Notes: generated by a model not told the origin, from the sequence alone. Positions 48,768 to 60,751 are shown, numbered from the stretch's first letter. The stretch: DNA of 64,000 nt from Brachypodium distachyon (GCF_000005505.3 NC_016131.3:35827001-35891000), one strand, 5' to 3'. Numbers and translations are program-made.

Positions 48768-49477
48768 TTTGGTATCAGAACGAGGTTAAAGATTTGACGA
48801 CGCGCTTGCCCCGGGGGGGCGATGTGCTAGCGCCTCGGGGCGGGCAATCAGCGGCGGAGTGGTATCCACGGATAAGAACGGTGGCAATGCGTGAAGAGAT
48901 GTTCAGCGGATTGGATCGGGCAATCGGTGGCGGTGCAGTGGAGCGACGTTCAGCAGATCAGATAGGACTATCGTCGCAGTGGACCGATCTCCTAGTAACG
49001 GGAGATCATCCTGATCGTCGGAAAGTGCTCGACATCGGGTCAAGCTGCGTATGTACGTCCAGGTCAGCGTCTGTGAGTCGTGGTTGTGTCCAAGTGCTTG
49101 TCTGTGTGGGACTCTGTTGCAGCGGAAGTGCGTCACGGTCGAAAGGCTGTCCGGTGAGGTGTATCACTGAGGGCGAAGATGTGCGTGCAGACAAGGTGGC
49201 GGGTGTCATCTGTGTGTCTTGACGAGAAGACGGAAACTCAAGCGTATAGTGGGGCGGTAACCAGTGAAGGTGAGTCTCTTCAATGAGTACATGTCTCTAT
49301 GTGGAGCTATGGGTTTAGCTAGCACGTATTACGCTAGGTGTGGGCGGTGTAGTCCATGCGGGAGCTAGCGTGACTGGAAATCTGGATCATACGTTGAGTG
49401 TAGTCGATAAGTCGTGAAACTGCGGAGAGTCAAGATCAGGGGAGCAGGAAGACAATAAGTCAAGATTAGGGGGAGAT

Positions 49478-49808
49478 TGTTAGTCTAATCTTGGGTCTGT
49501 TAATGCTAGTGTTCTAGTTTGAGTCTGATTAGGTTTGCATGCTACACGTGTAGTAGTCCGAACTAGACAAGGAAGTCTATGTTTAGTCCAAGTAGGAATC
49601 CATTGAGATGTGTCATAGTCGTAGTCTGTTAGGTACTAAGTGCGTGTATATATACACACCTATGGCTGGTTTGAGATAAAAGTTTTGTATCGAGGGATTA
49701 ATTTGAGAGATAAGAAATAAGAAAATAAAGGCACGACAGGTGCCTCTGACCAAATAAAGTTCTGATCGTGTTCGTATTCATGTGATTGATCTTTAGGAAA
49801 ACCCGACA
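49478..49808 (+). repeat. 3' LTR of the small non-autonomous element
   Basis: Same start and end as the 5' LTR, followed directly by the ATGTC target duplication. Confidence 0.9.
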
Positions 49809-49900
49809 ATGTCATGTCCTGAATAGAGTTCCAAACAAGAATAAAGAGAAGACTCCCTACAACGAGTGGATTGGAAAAAAGTCATCGCTTTTCTCCGACC

Positions 49901-49984
49901 GATGGCGCCGGCCCTTTCCCTGCATCATGACCTGTGCTCTCCAATGGTGCCGGCCATCTCCCTGCATCATGACGTGTGCTCGCG
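49901..49984 (+). repeat. Two-copy tandem repeat, unit about 42 bp
   Basis: GATGGCGCCGGCCCTTTCCC...GTGCTCTCC is followed by ATGGTGCCGGCCATCTCCC...GTGCTCGCG, with a handful of differences. It lies at the point where the Copia sequence ends. Confidence 0.8.
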
Positions 49985-52099
49985 TAGTCTTCTCCATCGT
50001 TCTTGGTGCGTTGATGCATCACCACCGTTGCTCGACCAGTATTAGGGTGTGTTAACTCTGTTGGGTGAGTTACACGATGACACGCTTTGACAAAGACGTC
50101 ACCGTTTGCAGAAATCTACCTTTTAACCCTTCGGTGTCTCCGTCTTCAAGATCATCGATCGACTGCACTAGGATATAAAGGTTCGTTCAAGGCCTGCAGG
50201 CTACAATCCAACTACATCCACACACATTAATTTTTGAATGATCGATCAGGCTTCATTAGTACCTCACGCCAAAGAGGAATATCACTAAAGGTAAAAAAAA
50301 TTAGCATAACAATTTTAGTGACTCTCTCTCCAGGCCGATCACAATTTCCACCAAGAGTTCAAAATTTTGGGTTTAAAGAAAGTGGTGAGATATCATTAGA
50401 ATTTGTTGGTGATGCACTGCAGGAAGTCACATGCCGGATTCTTTAATCCTAAAGCTAGATTATTGTAATTAGAATGATCCATAACTGTATTTTTCATGGC
50501 GGTTAAATCTACGTTAGACGTAAGATAATATGAAGTATACTTTCTTACTACGAGATGCCGCACATATGAAATTAGAATCCGTAACATATACTATTTTAAT
50601 TCTGGGCATCATGGTTAACTGCAAACTAAGGACCACCTATTACTTTCCCTACATCATAGCAAATTGGTTCACTGAATTTTGGGTGTTTTTCCACAGATCA
50701 CATGTCCATGCCTGGAAGCATGTATAAATAAGCGCTTATGTTATTCTAGAGAGTTTGCAAATCGGGAGTTGCATGATCATTGAAGACCAGACACATCGCA
50801 CACCCTGTTAGAAGCATAATGTTTACACAAAGGAGGTTTGCTTTCTTCTTTTTTGTGTCCTGTGGCTCATGTTGCATTTGTACATGAAAGAAAAATTGAT
50901 TTATTTCAAAGATTAAATGTTACTGCTTTCGAATGAATGTTTGTTTTCATGTTGTTGCATCCTATACACTTATGATTGTATTATATATGATACTGTGAGT
51001 GGCTAATAGGTAGACCATTTGGTTAGTGACTAATTAGCAATCATACATGGCCTGATTTTACGTATTTAGTCGAGGCAAATATATTAGGTGAAAACACCAT
51101 CTTCGGGTGCAAGATGCGCAAATAACTCTGACAAAACCATGTGTATAAGTTTCAAACAAATTGTCAGAAGGATAGATATGTTGGATAAGTGATGTTCTAT
51201 AAAAATGCAAAAATAATAATTCCAAATTCAACTGCATTTGGGAGGAGTTAACGAAACAAACGATCACTCTGAATTTGTTTTTCCTCCTTATGTGAAATAC
51301 AATTTATTTGACTTTAAGTTTTACTTTAATCTATACAGAACATCACTTCCCCAACAAATGCTATTATTCTGTTTTTTTTAAACTTTTGCTATGGCTTTCA
51401 CATAGTTCTCACCGTAATGGTGGTTTTAACAGGATACACCACCTTTAATCAACTGGAAATTTATTATTCAGTTTAATTTTTGTTAGTTATTCTAAAGCCA
51501 GTAGATGTTTCTAACGGTTTTGTCCTAGCTAGACATGACTTCAAAGTTCACACCATTGCACTCTATTCTGTTTTATCAGTAAACATGCACAGCCAAAACA
51601 AATGTGTGTGTGTATCATATCTATCTGACTAGCTACTACATGCAAGCTGGAAGCTGAATTCATGTTTCAAGACGTTGCTATTTATTTCTGCTTTATGCTT
51701 ATCATTGAACAAGTAAACCATCTCCATTTGCTGCCTTTGGACTTCCATATCTATTTTGATAACATTGTAATAGAAATAATAGTTTCTACATGGCACAAAT
51801 GAAGTTTTTCCCAGCACCACACATCCTGCTGCTTACATGTTACATAAGTTATATTTTGGAAACGTTGATATTTAAAATTTTATGTATTTTGAAACGAAAT
51901 AAGTAAAATTTTATGTATTTAGAACAAAGATCTACAAATTATGTTTCTTCCACTTTTTTACCCATCAATGTGGAAGAATTCTTATTATGACTCAATCCAA
52001 AAGCTCATCTATAATTTTGAATAGTTAAACACCAAAGTTTCTTATATTTTTTATCGGCCTGCCAATGGTTTGTAAGACCCTTGAATTTTTTATATAGTA
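49985..52099. other. Intergenic, no gene seen
   Basis: AT-rich DNA without recognisable domains. Confidence 0.55.
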
Positions 52100-52181
52100 C
52101 TCCCTCCGATCCTAAATTGTTGTTGTTGTTTTAATAACTAAAACAACTAAAACAACGACAACAATTTAGGATCGGAGGGAG
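52100..52181. mobile_element. Stowaway MITE, 82 bp, near-palindromic
   Basis: Starts CTCCCTCCGATCCTAAATTG and ends with its inverse, flanked by TA on both sides (52098-52099 and 52182-52183). CTCCCTCC ends and a TA duplication define Stowaway elements of the Tc1/mariner superfamily. Nearly the whole element can fold as a hairpin around ATAACTAAAAC. Confidence 0.95.
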
Positions 52182-52183
52182 TA

Positions 52184-53457
52184 TCACATTTTATAGATCT
52201 TTGGAGTTGTACTAAACATTGTTCAGCAATTTCTATAGTGAAACCCAACTATTAATGAACCACAACATATAAATATTTGTATATGTACCGCATTCCAACG
52301 CAGTCAACCTGGTATGAATTTTAAGTTTTGTACAAACTTAATATTACACAAAATATGTGTTAGCTTGAGATCTCAACTTTTGTTTGGCCGTCTCATATTA
52401 CACGCTCGAGAAACCCATACACAGTGGAGTAATTAGTATGATGTTTTCGTAAAAGCATAAAACTATACAGAAGTCCACAAATTAAAAAAAAAATCTGTTG
52501 TTTGTGATATCTCATATGGCATAACCTTTGCAATGGCTATAAAACAATATTATTTCCAATCACAGATACAAGTGTCCATGATACCAAATATTTATTATTT
52601 TCAAAGATTTTTAGCACATTAAATGATACCCTCGCATTTGCAAGGGCCACCGTACTAGTTTCAATAATAAAATCATACTGTTTTGTCCTAAAAAAAGCGT
52701 CACAGAGCGCAGGAGGCAGCTGGCAGGATGGTGGGGAGCAGCGTGGGAGGGTTGGACTGGGCTGCGCGACGGCCTCGGCATCAGGCTGGGCGGAGCGCCG
52801 CCTCCCGCCTCCGACGAAGACAGCCTCCTCTGGGCGACAGAGCGAGCGGGACTTAAAAGTTTACGCATGTATACAACATCACTTCTCTAACCTATGTGTT
52901 TTTTTAGAATTGTTTGAAAAAAATTCGATTGAGTTTGCACAATTTGGATAGCAAAGATGGTTTTCACCAAATATGCCACCCGACACCAGGAGTATGGTAT
53001 ATTTCTTTTGTCAGATTTTTTTAACAGTGAATCGTTTCACAATCTTAATTTGTCACGTGGAAATGCACGAAAGTCCTGCTCTATCGGTAGCACACAGCCC
53101 CCGCACAGCGAATAACAATTGCATGCATCCTGTAAAAACACAATTAAATCTCCCTAGTAAAAAAATATAAACCATCTTTCGAGTGTTCTTTCCAAGCAAG
53201 CAACCATGTCGACGATCCTTTCAGGCTAGCTACGTGTATTAGGTGGCCTGTCAATTCCCTCCACCTTTGTTTTGCCCTTCTTCCCCTCCCGACCTCGTCA
53301 GAGTTCCGACCAAGAAGCACGAGGCGGCAGACGACAGACCCGAGACCTTGTCACTCGAGCTACAAAATCATCGAGGGTCCGCACATGCATGCATGCACTA
53401 CACGCGCGTAAAAGCAACTTGTACGCGTGCAGGGAGAACGAAGCACAAACCGAACTC
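52184..53457. other. Intergenic and upstream region of the peroxidase gene
   Basis: AT-rich with one GC-rich block (52690-52850). No separate gene is supported. A possible Helitron end is listed separately. Confidence 0.5.
52629..52658 (+). mobile_element. Possible Helitron 3' terminus
   Basis: CCCTCGCA and TGCAAGGG form an 8-bp stem with one mismatch, followed after 8 bases by CTAG and then T. This is the arrangement of Helitron 3' ends. No matching 5' end could be fixed; an ATCTATAC at about 51330 is only a candidate. Confidence 0.4.
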
Positions 53458-53464
53458 TATAAAA
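53458..53464 (+). promoter_or_regulatory. TATA box of the peroxidase gene
   Basis: TATAAAA in CTCTATAAAAGCAG, 134 bases upstream of the ATG at 53598. Confidence 0.75.
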
Positions 53465-53597
53465 GCAGCTCCCGTCTCATCCTTCCCAATCATCCACTAC
53501 AACCTTATAACATCCTCGCCTAGCTAATTAAGAAAAATCTTACACTCTCCTAGCCTGCTTCTTCTATACACACTACAGCGATCGTCGTTCAGTAGTC

Positions 53598-54710
53598 ATG
53601 GCGTCCTCTTCTTCTTCTTGGTTTGCACTGCTCCTCTTCGTTGGTCTCGCCTGCACGGCGGCCAATTCCAACGTGCTCTCCGCGGGGTACTACGAAAAGA
53701 CATGCCCAAACGTACAGGGCGTCGTGAGGTCCGTGATGGCGCACAGGGTGGCCGGCGAGCCGAGGATGGCACCCGCAGTCCTCCGCCTCTTCTTCCATGA
53801 CTGCTTCGTCAACGTAAGCATTTCAACATACTCATGCATGTCATGTTCTTCACTACCAAGTTACTCTCTCTGCGATCCTAAATTCTTGTCGTGTTTTTAG
53901 TTTTTATATATTGCTAAACGACCGTTCACAAATGATATATGACAGGGATGTGACGGCTCTGTTCTCCTGGATGCCACGCCATTCTCCGCCAGCGAGAAGG
54001 ACGCGGAGCCGAACGACTCGCTCACGGGCTTCACGGTAATCGACGAAATCAAGTCCATTCTCGAGCACGACTGTCCGGCCACGGTCTCCTGCGCCGACGT
54101 GCTGGCCCTGGCGTCCCGCGACGCCGTGGCCCTTCTCGGAGGCCCCACCTGGGCCGTGCCGCTGGGCCGCAAGGACTCACGGGCCGCCGCTGACCCAGAG
54201 TCCACCAAGAACGCGCTCCCGAGCCCAAAAGATAACCTGGAAGAACTCATCACCATGTTCGCAAAGCACGGCCTCGACGCCAGCGACATGACGGCGCTCT
54301 CGGGTGCGCACACCGTCGGCATGGCCAAATGCGAGAGCTACAGGGACCGTGTCTACGGGATTGACAACGAGCACTACATCGATCCTTCCTTCGCGGACGC
54401 CAGGCGGCAAACGTGCCCGTTGCAAGAAGGCCCCTCCGACGGGAAAGCGCCGTTTGACTCGCAGACGCCCATGAGGTTCGACAACGCCTACTACCGGGAC
54501 CTTACCGCGCACCGCGGCCTTCTGTCCTCCGACCAGGCTCTCTACGGGGGGCACGGTGGGATGCAGGACCATCTGGTGGAGATGTACAGCACCGATGGTG
54601 AGGCCTTCGCCAGGGACTTCGCCAACGCCATGGTCAAGATGGGGAACATACCACCACCCATGGGGATGCCCGTCGAGGTCAGGCTCCACTGCTCCAAGGT
54701 CAACTATTGA
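53598..54710 (+). CDS. Class III secretory peroxidase (EC 1.11.1.7)
   Basis: Two exons, 53598-53813 and 53946-54710, with a 132-bp GT-AG intron in phase 0 exactly between HDCFVN and GCDGS, the classical first intron position. The product has 326 residues, normal for the family. Residues 1 to about 24 form a signal peptide. Distal heme residues Arg63 and His67 (RLFFHDCF), proximal His194 (LSGAHTVGMAKC) and eight cysteines (36, 69, 74, 115, 121, 201, 229, 321) are all present, matching four conserved disulfides. Such enzymes act in the cell wall or vacuole and use hydrogen peroxide to oxidise phenolics, as in lignin cross-linking and defence. Exon 2 is strongly GC-rich. Introns 2 and 3 of the ancestral pattern are absent. 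It looks intact. Individual substrate and isoform name cannot be told. Confidence 0.97.
53863..53905. mobile_element. Stowaway end relic inside the peroxidase intron
   Basis: After TA, CTCTCTCTGCGATCCTAAAT resembles the left end of the Stowaway at 52100 (CTCCCTCCGATCCTAAATTG). The right end is missing, so this is a truncated copy. Confidence 0.55.
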
Positions 54711-54771
54711 TATTCATAGCTTCGTGGAAAATTAATTAAGTCCCCATCGTATGGGATTAATTCAACTGTCA

Positions 54772-54777
54772 AATAAA
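54772..54777 (+). terminator. Polyadenylation signal of the peroxidase gene
   Basis: AATAAA 62 bases after the stop codon. The Copia element begins about 40 bases further on, so the 3' UTR must be short. Confidence 0.65.
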
Positions 54778-54817
54778 CATTTTGTGCCAAGTAAATTGTA
54801 AGTGCTCAATTGTTTAT

Positions 54818-55257
54818 TGTTAGAGTGATCTCCCAGCCATGTGAGCCCAACGGCCCATCGGGCCTAAATCTGACGTGCCCTGATCGGGGGCACCCAACCC
54901 AATATGGTTGGTGGGCCCCTGTCGCGCTGCGATATATAAAGAGGGTGGGGGGCCAGGGCACGCACTACGAGGTTAACTGCGTAGCCAAACTCCCCATCGA
55001 CAATCCCTTCCGATCTAGGATTGCGCAGAGGCGACGGGAAGCTCCGTCCCCGCTGTCGCCCCGTCGTCTCTCTCTCACCGTCGCTCCCTCACCATCGACA
55101 TGGCCGGTCAGTCAAGTTCGTTGTCGTCCCAAGGCGAAGGTACACATCATTTCTCTCTCTCTCTCTCTCTCTCTAGCCCCATACCCGCATGCCATGTTGA
55201 TTCACAGAACAGCAATCACCGATGGATTTACACCTAGATGATCTTACGGTCTTAACA
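54818..55257 (+). repeat. 5' LTR of the full-length Copia
   Basis: 440 bp. TATATAAA at 54933-54940 is the probable TATA box. A CT microsatellite lies at about 55150-55175. Confidence 0.93.
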
Positions 55258-56554
55258 TTGGTATCAGAGCCTTCTAGAGTTGTAGATCCGTCGGGAAAGA
55301 CAAAGAAAAAGAGCAAAGAAAATCAAAACGAAAAAGAAAAACCCTAGCTCCAACAGAAACTCACCAAGGATGGGTCGGCCGGGGATGGCGCCGCCGTGCG
55401 TCGTCGTTTGGGCCCCATCGCCGAGAAAGAGGTGCCGCCGGTGAACCACTTGGCGGCGGCGCGCGCACCGTCGGGTGCACGCGCTCGCCGGCAAGGGGGC
55501 CACGGGCAGCGCCACCATGAACAGTTAACCGTCGGGTGCAATTTGTGCTCGCCGGAAAGAAAGAAGGAGGAGGTGGGGGGAGAAAAGATGCCGCCGGCGT
55601 GGCTCGCCGCTCGCCGGCGGGCGGCTCCGGCCGCAGCTCTTCCGCCTCCGCCGCTGCCATGACAGAAACAGTGGAGAGAAACAGGGGCGGCACAAAAGGA
55701 AGGGAGGCGAGAGGAGAGGCCGGCGGCGTGGCTCGCCGTTGTTCGCCGGCGGGCTGCCTCCGGCCGAAGGCTCCGCCGCCGCCGCCAGAAAGAAAGAGTC
55801 AAGGGGAGAAAGATTAGGGTTTTAGCTAGGGTTTTCGGGCGGGGGTTTTTGACTCGGGCGAAACACGCGCTCGGCCGTCCGATCTGATCGGACGGCGGAG
55901 ATTGCTCTTGGAAGGGAGGCTGGGCGCGGGCCGGCTAGCGCGAGCTGGGCCTAGGGCCGAGTACTCGTGAGCTGCTGGGCCGTGGGCCGCGTGCGCGTGT
56001 GAAAGAGGCAGCAGGCTGTGGGATGGGCTGCGCTGGCCGAAAATGGCCTCAGGCCAGAGGAGAGTTGGCGGTCGGCCGCGTGGGCCGACGAGAACGGGCC
56101 GTTTTGGGCAATTTTTTACAGATGCATTTATTTTGCCGTATATGCTCAGTTTTTGTACATTTTGGTATAATTTTTGTCCTATTCAAACTGAACCGACGAG
56201 ATGTTTGTTTTAGGAAATAGAAAAGTGCAAATTAATACTTCTGAAAAGTACAAAGTTATAATTTTTGTTCATAGTCCGCTGCAAATAGTTTAAAAGTATT
56301 GTCTAAATCAAAAGAACATAATTAAAAGTGTTTTATGTTAATTGTGATCCTATTATTTTTTCTTGACCAACGTCATTAATAGCATGATCATGATTAATGG
56401 TTAAAGTGTGCATTTAATTCTATTTTCTGCCCAACGATGATATAGATTAAATTGCACAAACAGTTGTATGTATCAATTTTGACCAACGTTGGATTAATGC
56501 ATGCAATTGTTGTTATCTTCTCACGTCATTGTCGTTTCAGGAGGGTACTACTTG
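55258..56554 (+). other. Leader of the full-length Copia
   Basis: Starts with the initiator-tRNA primer-binding site. The first part is GC-rich with open frames on both strands that look compositional; the second part is AT-rich. TTGTCGTTTCAG just before the gag ATG resembles a 3' splice site. Confidence 0.6.
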
Positions 56555-57410
56555 ATGGGATGCCTCAAGGACGTACCAACCCTCAGGGGTGACAACTACA
56601 CTGAGTGGAGAAAGAAAGTGGACATGGCCTTTGTTTGTGCCGAGATGGACTGGGTGGTTGACACTCCACAGCCACCAAACCCTACAGAGCCAGTCAGGGA
56701 TGCAAAAGATGATGACGATGCTTGGGAGAAAAAGAAGAGGAAGTATGCTCCATTGGAGATGTCATACACCCTCGAGAACAAAAAGTGGCTCACCGCCAAT
56801 AAAAAGTGCATGGCTTTCATAAAGAACACAATTGAGCACGTTATTGTGGGCTCATTTGCAGCGTGTGCTTCCGTACGGGAGTATCTTGAAAAGATAAAGA
56901 GCCAGTTTACTGGTTCTTCAAAGACATATGCTACCCAGCTGCTGAAGCAGCTGGTGACAAAAAAGTACATAGGAGGGGGACATGGCATAAGAGAGCATAA
57001 TCTTAGGATGAGCAACATGGCTTCTAAGTTGAGCCCATGGATGCTGATCTAGAGATTAAGCCTGCAATGTTTGTTCATCTCATTATGGCTTCATTGCCAA
57101 AAGAGTTTGTCACTTTTGTTGTCAACTACAATATCTAACCAGAGAAGTGGAATATTGAAAAGACTATAGCCATGTGTGTACAAGAGGAGGATAGAATTAA
57201 ATCCTCATATGGTGGTTCCCTGAACTATGTGAGGATAATAAGAAAAAGAACTTCGCTCAAGGCAATCAAAGTTCTCCTTCAAAGCCACATGGTAAAGCTC
57301 CCATGCAACATCAGCAATAGCAAAAGACTCTTCCAGTGGACAAAGACACATGCTTCCACTGCAAGAAGACCGGGCATTACAAAAAAAATTGCCCGGAATG
57401 GCTAAAGTCA
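56555..57410 (+). pseudogene. Copia gag (UBN2-type) with zinc knuckle, frameshifted
   Basis: Starts MGCLKDVPTLRGDNYTEWRK. The blocks NTIEHVIVGSFAAC, AREYL-like VREYLEKIKSQF and LLKQLVTKKY are usual for copia gag. A frame change near 57030 and a TAA (57137-57139) interrupt it, and another frame change lies near 57235. The zinc knuckle CFHCKKTGHYKKNC is at about 57351-57392. Gag forms the particle in intact relatives. Confidence 0.88.
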
Positions 57411-60400
57411 ATCATGGCAAAGAATGGTATAAACTTCATTTCCTTTGTAAATGAATCCCTGTATACACAGTTTTCAAAATCTACTTGGTGGATTGACTCT
57501 GGTGCTACTGTTAATGTTGCAAATTCTTTACAGGGATTCCGTTCGACGCGGACTACGCGAAGAAACGAAATATGCATTGAAGTTACAAATGGAGTCCAAG
57601 CGGACGTAGAGGCTGTCGGCGACATCTCCTTGGAGCTTCCCGATGGATTTACGATCCAGCTTAGAGATGTGTTTTATATTCCTACATTACACAGAAACTT
57701 GATTAGTGTATCACGTTTGGACAAAGTTGATTATGAATGTCATTTTGGACATGGCAAGTGTGCCATATGGTTTAATAATAATTGTGTGGGTGTTGCCTTC
57801 CTTCACAATGAACTTTATTTATTATCCATACATGAAAAAGTACATTCTGTGTGTAAAGTGAATGAAATGTTGCCGCGTTGGAGAAAGTACAAAAGAAAAA
57901 AAAGAGGACTAATGAATCATCGAAATTATGGCACTGTCGTTTAGGCCATATTTCGAGGGGGAGAATAGAAAGACTTGTTAGAACAGAAAAACTTCCTCCA
58001 TTAGAGTTCTCAGAAATAGAGCAATGCGTAGATTGCATTAAAGGAAAGTATGTAAAGCAAATAAAAAAGGGTGCAATACGTAGCATCAGCACACTCGAAA
58101 TTATTCACACTGACATTTGTGGACCATTTCCTGTGAAAAGTGTGGTTATGATTCATTCATAACATTCACAGAAGACTACTCCTGTTATGGTTACATTTAT
58201 CCAATAAAAGAAAGGTCAGAAGCATTGGACAAATTTAAAATATTCAAGGCTGAAGTTGAAAATCAGCAAGATAAAAAGATAAAGGTAGTAAGATCCGACC
58301 GTGGGGGGAGTACTACGGTCGGCAGACCCCATATGGCCAAGTCCCTGGTCCTTTTGCAAGGTTCCTACAGGAGACTGGAATAGTTGCCCAGTATTCAATG
58401 CCGGGTGAGTCTCAGCAAAATGGAGTAACTAAAAGTCGTAACCGTACCCTTATGGATATGGTGCGCAGTATGATGAGTTATTCCACATTACCATTGGGAT
58501 TGTGGATGGAGGCATTAAAAACCGCCATTCACATTCTCAATAGAGTGCCATGCAAGTCGGTGCCCAAAACACCGTACGAGCTGTGGACAGGAAGAGTGCA
58601 CTCTTTACAACACCTGCGGGTGTGGGGGAGCCCAGTTGAGGCCAAAATGTTTAACCCAAATATTGCAAAGTTGGATACCAAGACAGTTTAGTTACCATTT
58701 CATTGGCTACCCTAAAAGATCAAAAGGTTTTCGTTTCTACTGTCCAGACAGATACACAAAGTTTGTGGAAACGAGACACACCATCTTCTTAGAGGACGAA
58801 ATGATGAGGGGGAGCACGGTAGCTCGGAAAGTTGATCTTGAGGATAAGAGGGTGCATGCACCTAATCCGATGACTCAAGAGCCATTCTTTTCAGTACTTG
58901 TTGTTGCCGCACCGACAATCCCTGAGATTGTGGTGCCGACACATGTTGCGACTCCACACATGGCAACAATGAGTGAAGGTCCGGAACCTGTCCTTCAGGA
59001 GCCAACTCAACCCATTGTTGCACATGAAAGGGAGCTGCAGCAGCCCGAACAGGCGCCACATGTAGAGACACAGAACGTGCCAGAAAATGAGGCCCCTAGA
59101 AGGTCTCAAAGAGTTAAAAAGTCAGCAATTCCAAAAGATTATAAAGTTTATAATATAGAAAGAGTTCATATGGAGAATGATCCCACTTCATATGAAGAAG
59201 CCATGAGTGGTTCTCACTCATCGAAGTGGCTGGAGGCCATGGAAGATGAGATGAGATCGATGAGTTCTAACGAAGTTTGGGACTTACAGGAAATTCCTAA
59301 AGGAGCCAAAACGGTAGGCTGTAAATGGGTCTACAAAACCAAATATGACTCTAGAGAGAATATAGAAAAATACAAAGCACAACTCGTGGCAAAAGGATTT
59401 ACACAAAGAGAAGGAGTAGATTACAATGAGACATTTTCACCGGTCTCATGCAAAGATTCCTTCAGAATAATAATAGCACTAGTGGCGCATTTTGATTTAG
59501 AGTTACATCAGATGGATGTAAAGACGGCATTTCTAAATGGGGATTTAGAAGAAAAGATCTACATGAAACAACCCAAGGGTTTTATCATGGAAGGTAAGGA
59601 AAACATGGGATGGCGCCTAAAGAAATCCATTTATAGATTAAAGCTAGCATCTAGACAGTGGTATCTAAAGTTTAATGAGACCATTAAGAAATTTGGGTTT
59701 AAAAAGAATGTTGAGGACAATTGTGTTTATGCAAAGTTTAAAAGTGGAAAAATACATTTTCCTAATCTTGTATGTGGATGATATCTGGCTTGCTAGCAGT
59801 GATGTCAGTCTACTACTAGAAACAAAGAAGTTTTTGTCCCCAAATTTTGATATGAAAGATCTTGGTGAAGCGTCATATATCTTGGGCATAGAAATTCACC
59901 GAGATAGGAAAAATGGGGTTTTAGGACTATCGCAAAAGTCATATTTAGAAAAGATTTTAAAGAAATACAATATGTATGCGAGCAATGCCACACCTGCTCC
60001 TATAGTCAAGGGAGACAGTTTCGGGAAACTTCAATGTCCCAAAAGTCAATACGAGATCGATCAAATGAAAGCGGTTCCATATGCTTCAGCCGTTGGAAGC
60101 CTACAATATGCACAAGTGTGCACTCGCCCTGACTTAGGTTTTATCACCGGAGTACTTGGTAGATATCAAGAAAATCCAGGCATAGAGCATAGGAAAATGG
60201 TAAAGAAAGCATTGCGTTAAGCACAAGGCACAAAAGACCTCATGCTAACATATAGAAGATCTGATTCCCTAGAGATAAAAGGGTATTCAGATGCAGATTT
60301 TGCGGGAGATAAAGATGATAGAAAATCCACGTCTGGATATGTATTCACTCTCGCAGGCGGGGCTATTTCGTGGAGAAGCTCCAAACAGTCAATAGTTGCA

Positions 60401-60751
60401 TCTTCCACGATGTATGCAGAATTTGTAGCATGTTATGAGGCCACGGGGCAGGCGATATGGTTAAAGAAACTTATACCCAACTTGAAAGTAGTGGATTGTA
60501 TTGACAAACCACTAAAGATGTACTGCGACAATCAGCCCGCAGTGTTTTATACTCACAACAACAAGTCGAGTAATGCTACCAAACCAATAGAGATAAAGTA
60601 TTATGTTGTGAAAGATAAAATCCAGAATCACACTATAAGTCTCGAGCATATAAAGACAAAGGATATGCTTGTGGATCCGCTTACCAAAGGCCTACCACCC
60701 AGTGTGTTCAAGGAACACTTAGCCGGCTTGGGTTTAAGGGAAAGCCTATGA
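57411..60751 (+). pseudogene. Copia pol: protease, integrase, RT, RNase H; several breaks
   Basis: Protease WWIDSGATVNVA (about 57487). Pre-integrase LWHCRLGHISRGRIERL (about 57926) with the HHCC zinc site (CVDCIKGKY), then the integrase core (IIHTDICGPF, about 58102; [14 protein letters not shown], about 58420). RT follows: KWVYKTKY, VKTAFLNGDLEEKIYMKQP, and the active site YVDD (59771-59782). RNase H shows KGYSDADFAGDKDDRKSTSG (about 60280) and ends LTKGLPPSVFKEHL with a stop at 60749-60751. Breaks include frame changes near 57880, 58145, 58310 and 59745 and stops at 58689 and 60218. Catalytic motifs are mostly still readable, so decay is recent. Confidence 0.9.

Larger units (their letters stand above)
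48436..49808 (+). mobile_element. Small non-autonomous LTR element (1,373 bp, TRIM/LARD-like)
   Basis: LTRs at 48436-48767 (332 bp) and 49478-49808 (331 bp) both start TGTTAGTCTAATC and end in ACA. Target duplication ATGTC stands at 48431-48435 and 49809-49813. A primer-binding site (TGGTATCAGAACGAGG, 48769) and a polypurine tract (ATTAGGGGGAGA, about 49465-49476) flank a 710-bp interior without a recognisable protein. The LTRs differ at roughly twenty or more positions by eye. It inserted into the Copia integrase and must be copied by another element's proteins. Confidence 0.93.
46336..49900 (+). mobile_element. Truncated Copia element, interrupted by a TRIM-like element
   Basis: An AT-rich leader is followed by gag, zinc knuckle, protease and the integrase start. 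The element is cut at 48435 by a 1.37-kb LTR element and continues at 49814 with LNRVPNKNKEKTPYNEW, the next integrase block, until about 49895. RT and RNase H are absent. Its left side abuts the gypsy insertion at 46330/46336. Confidence 0.85.
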
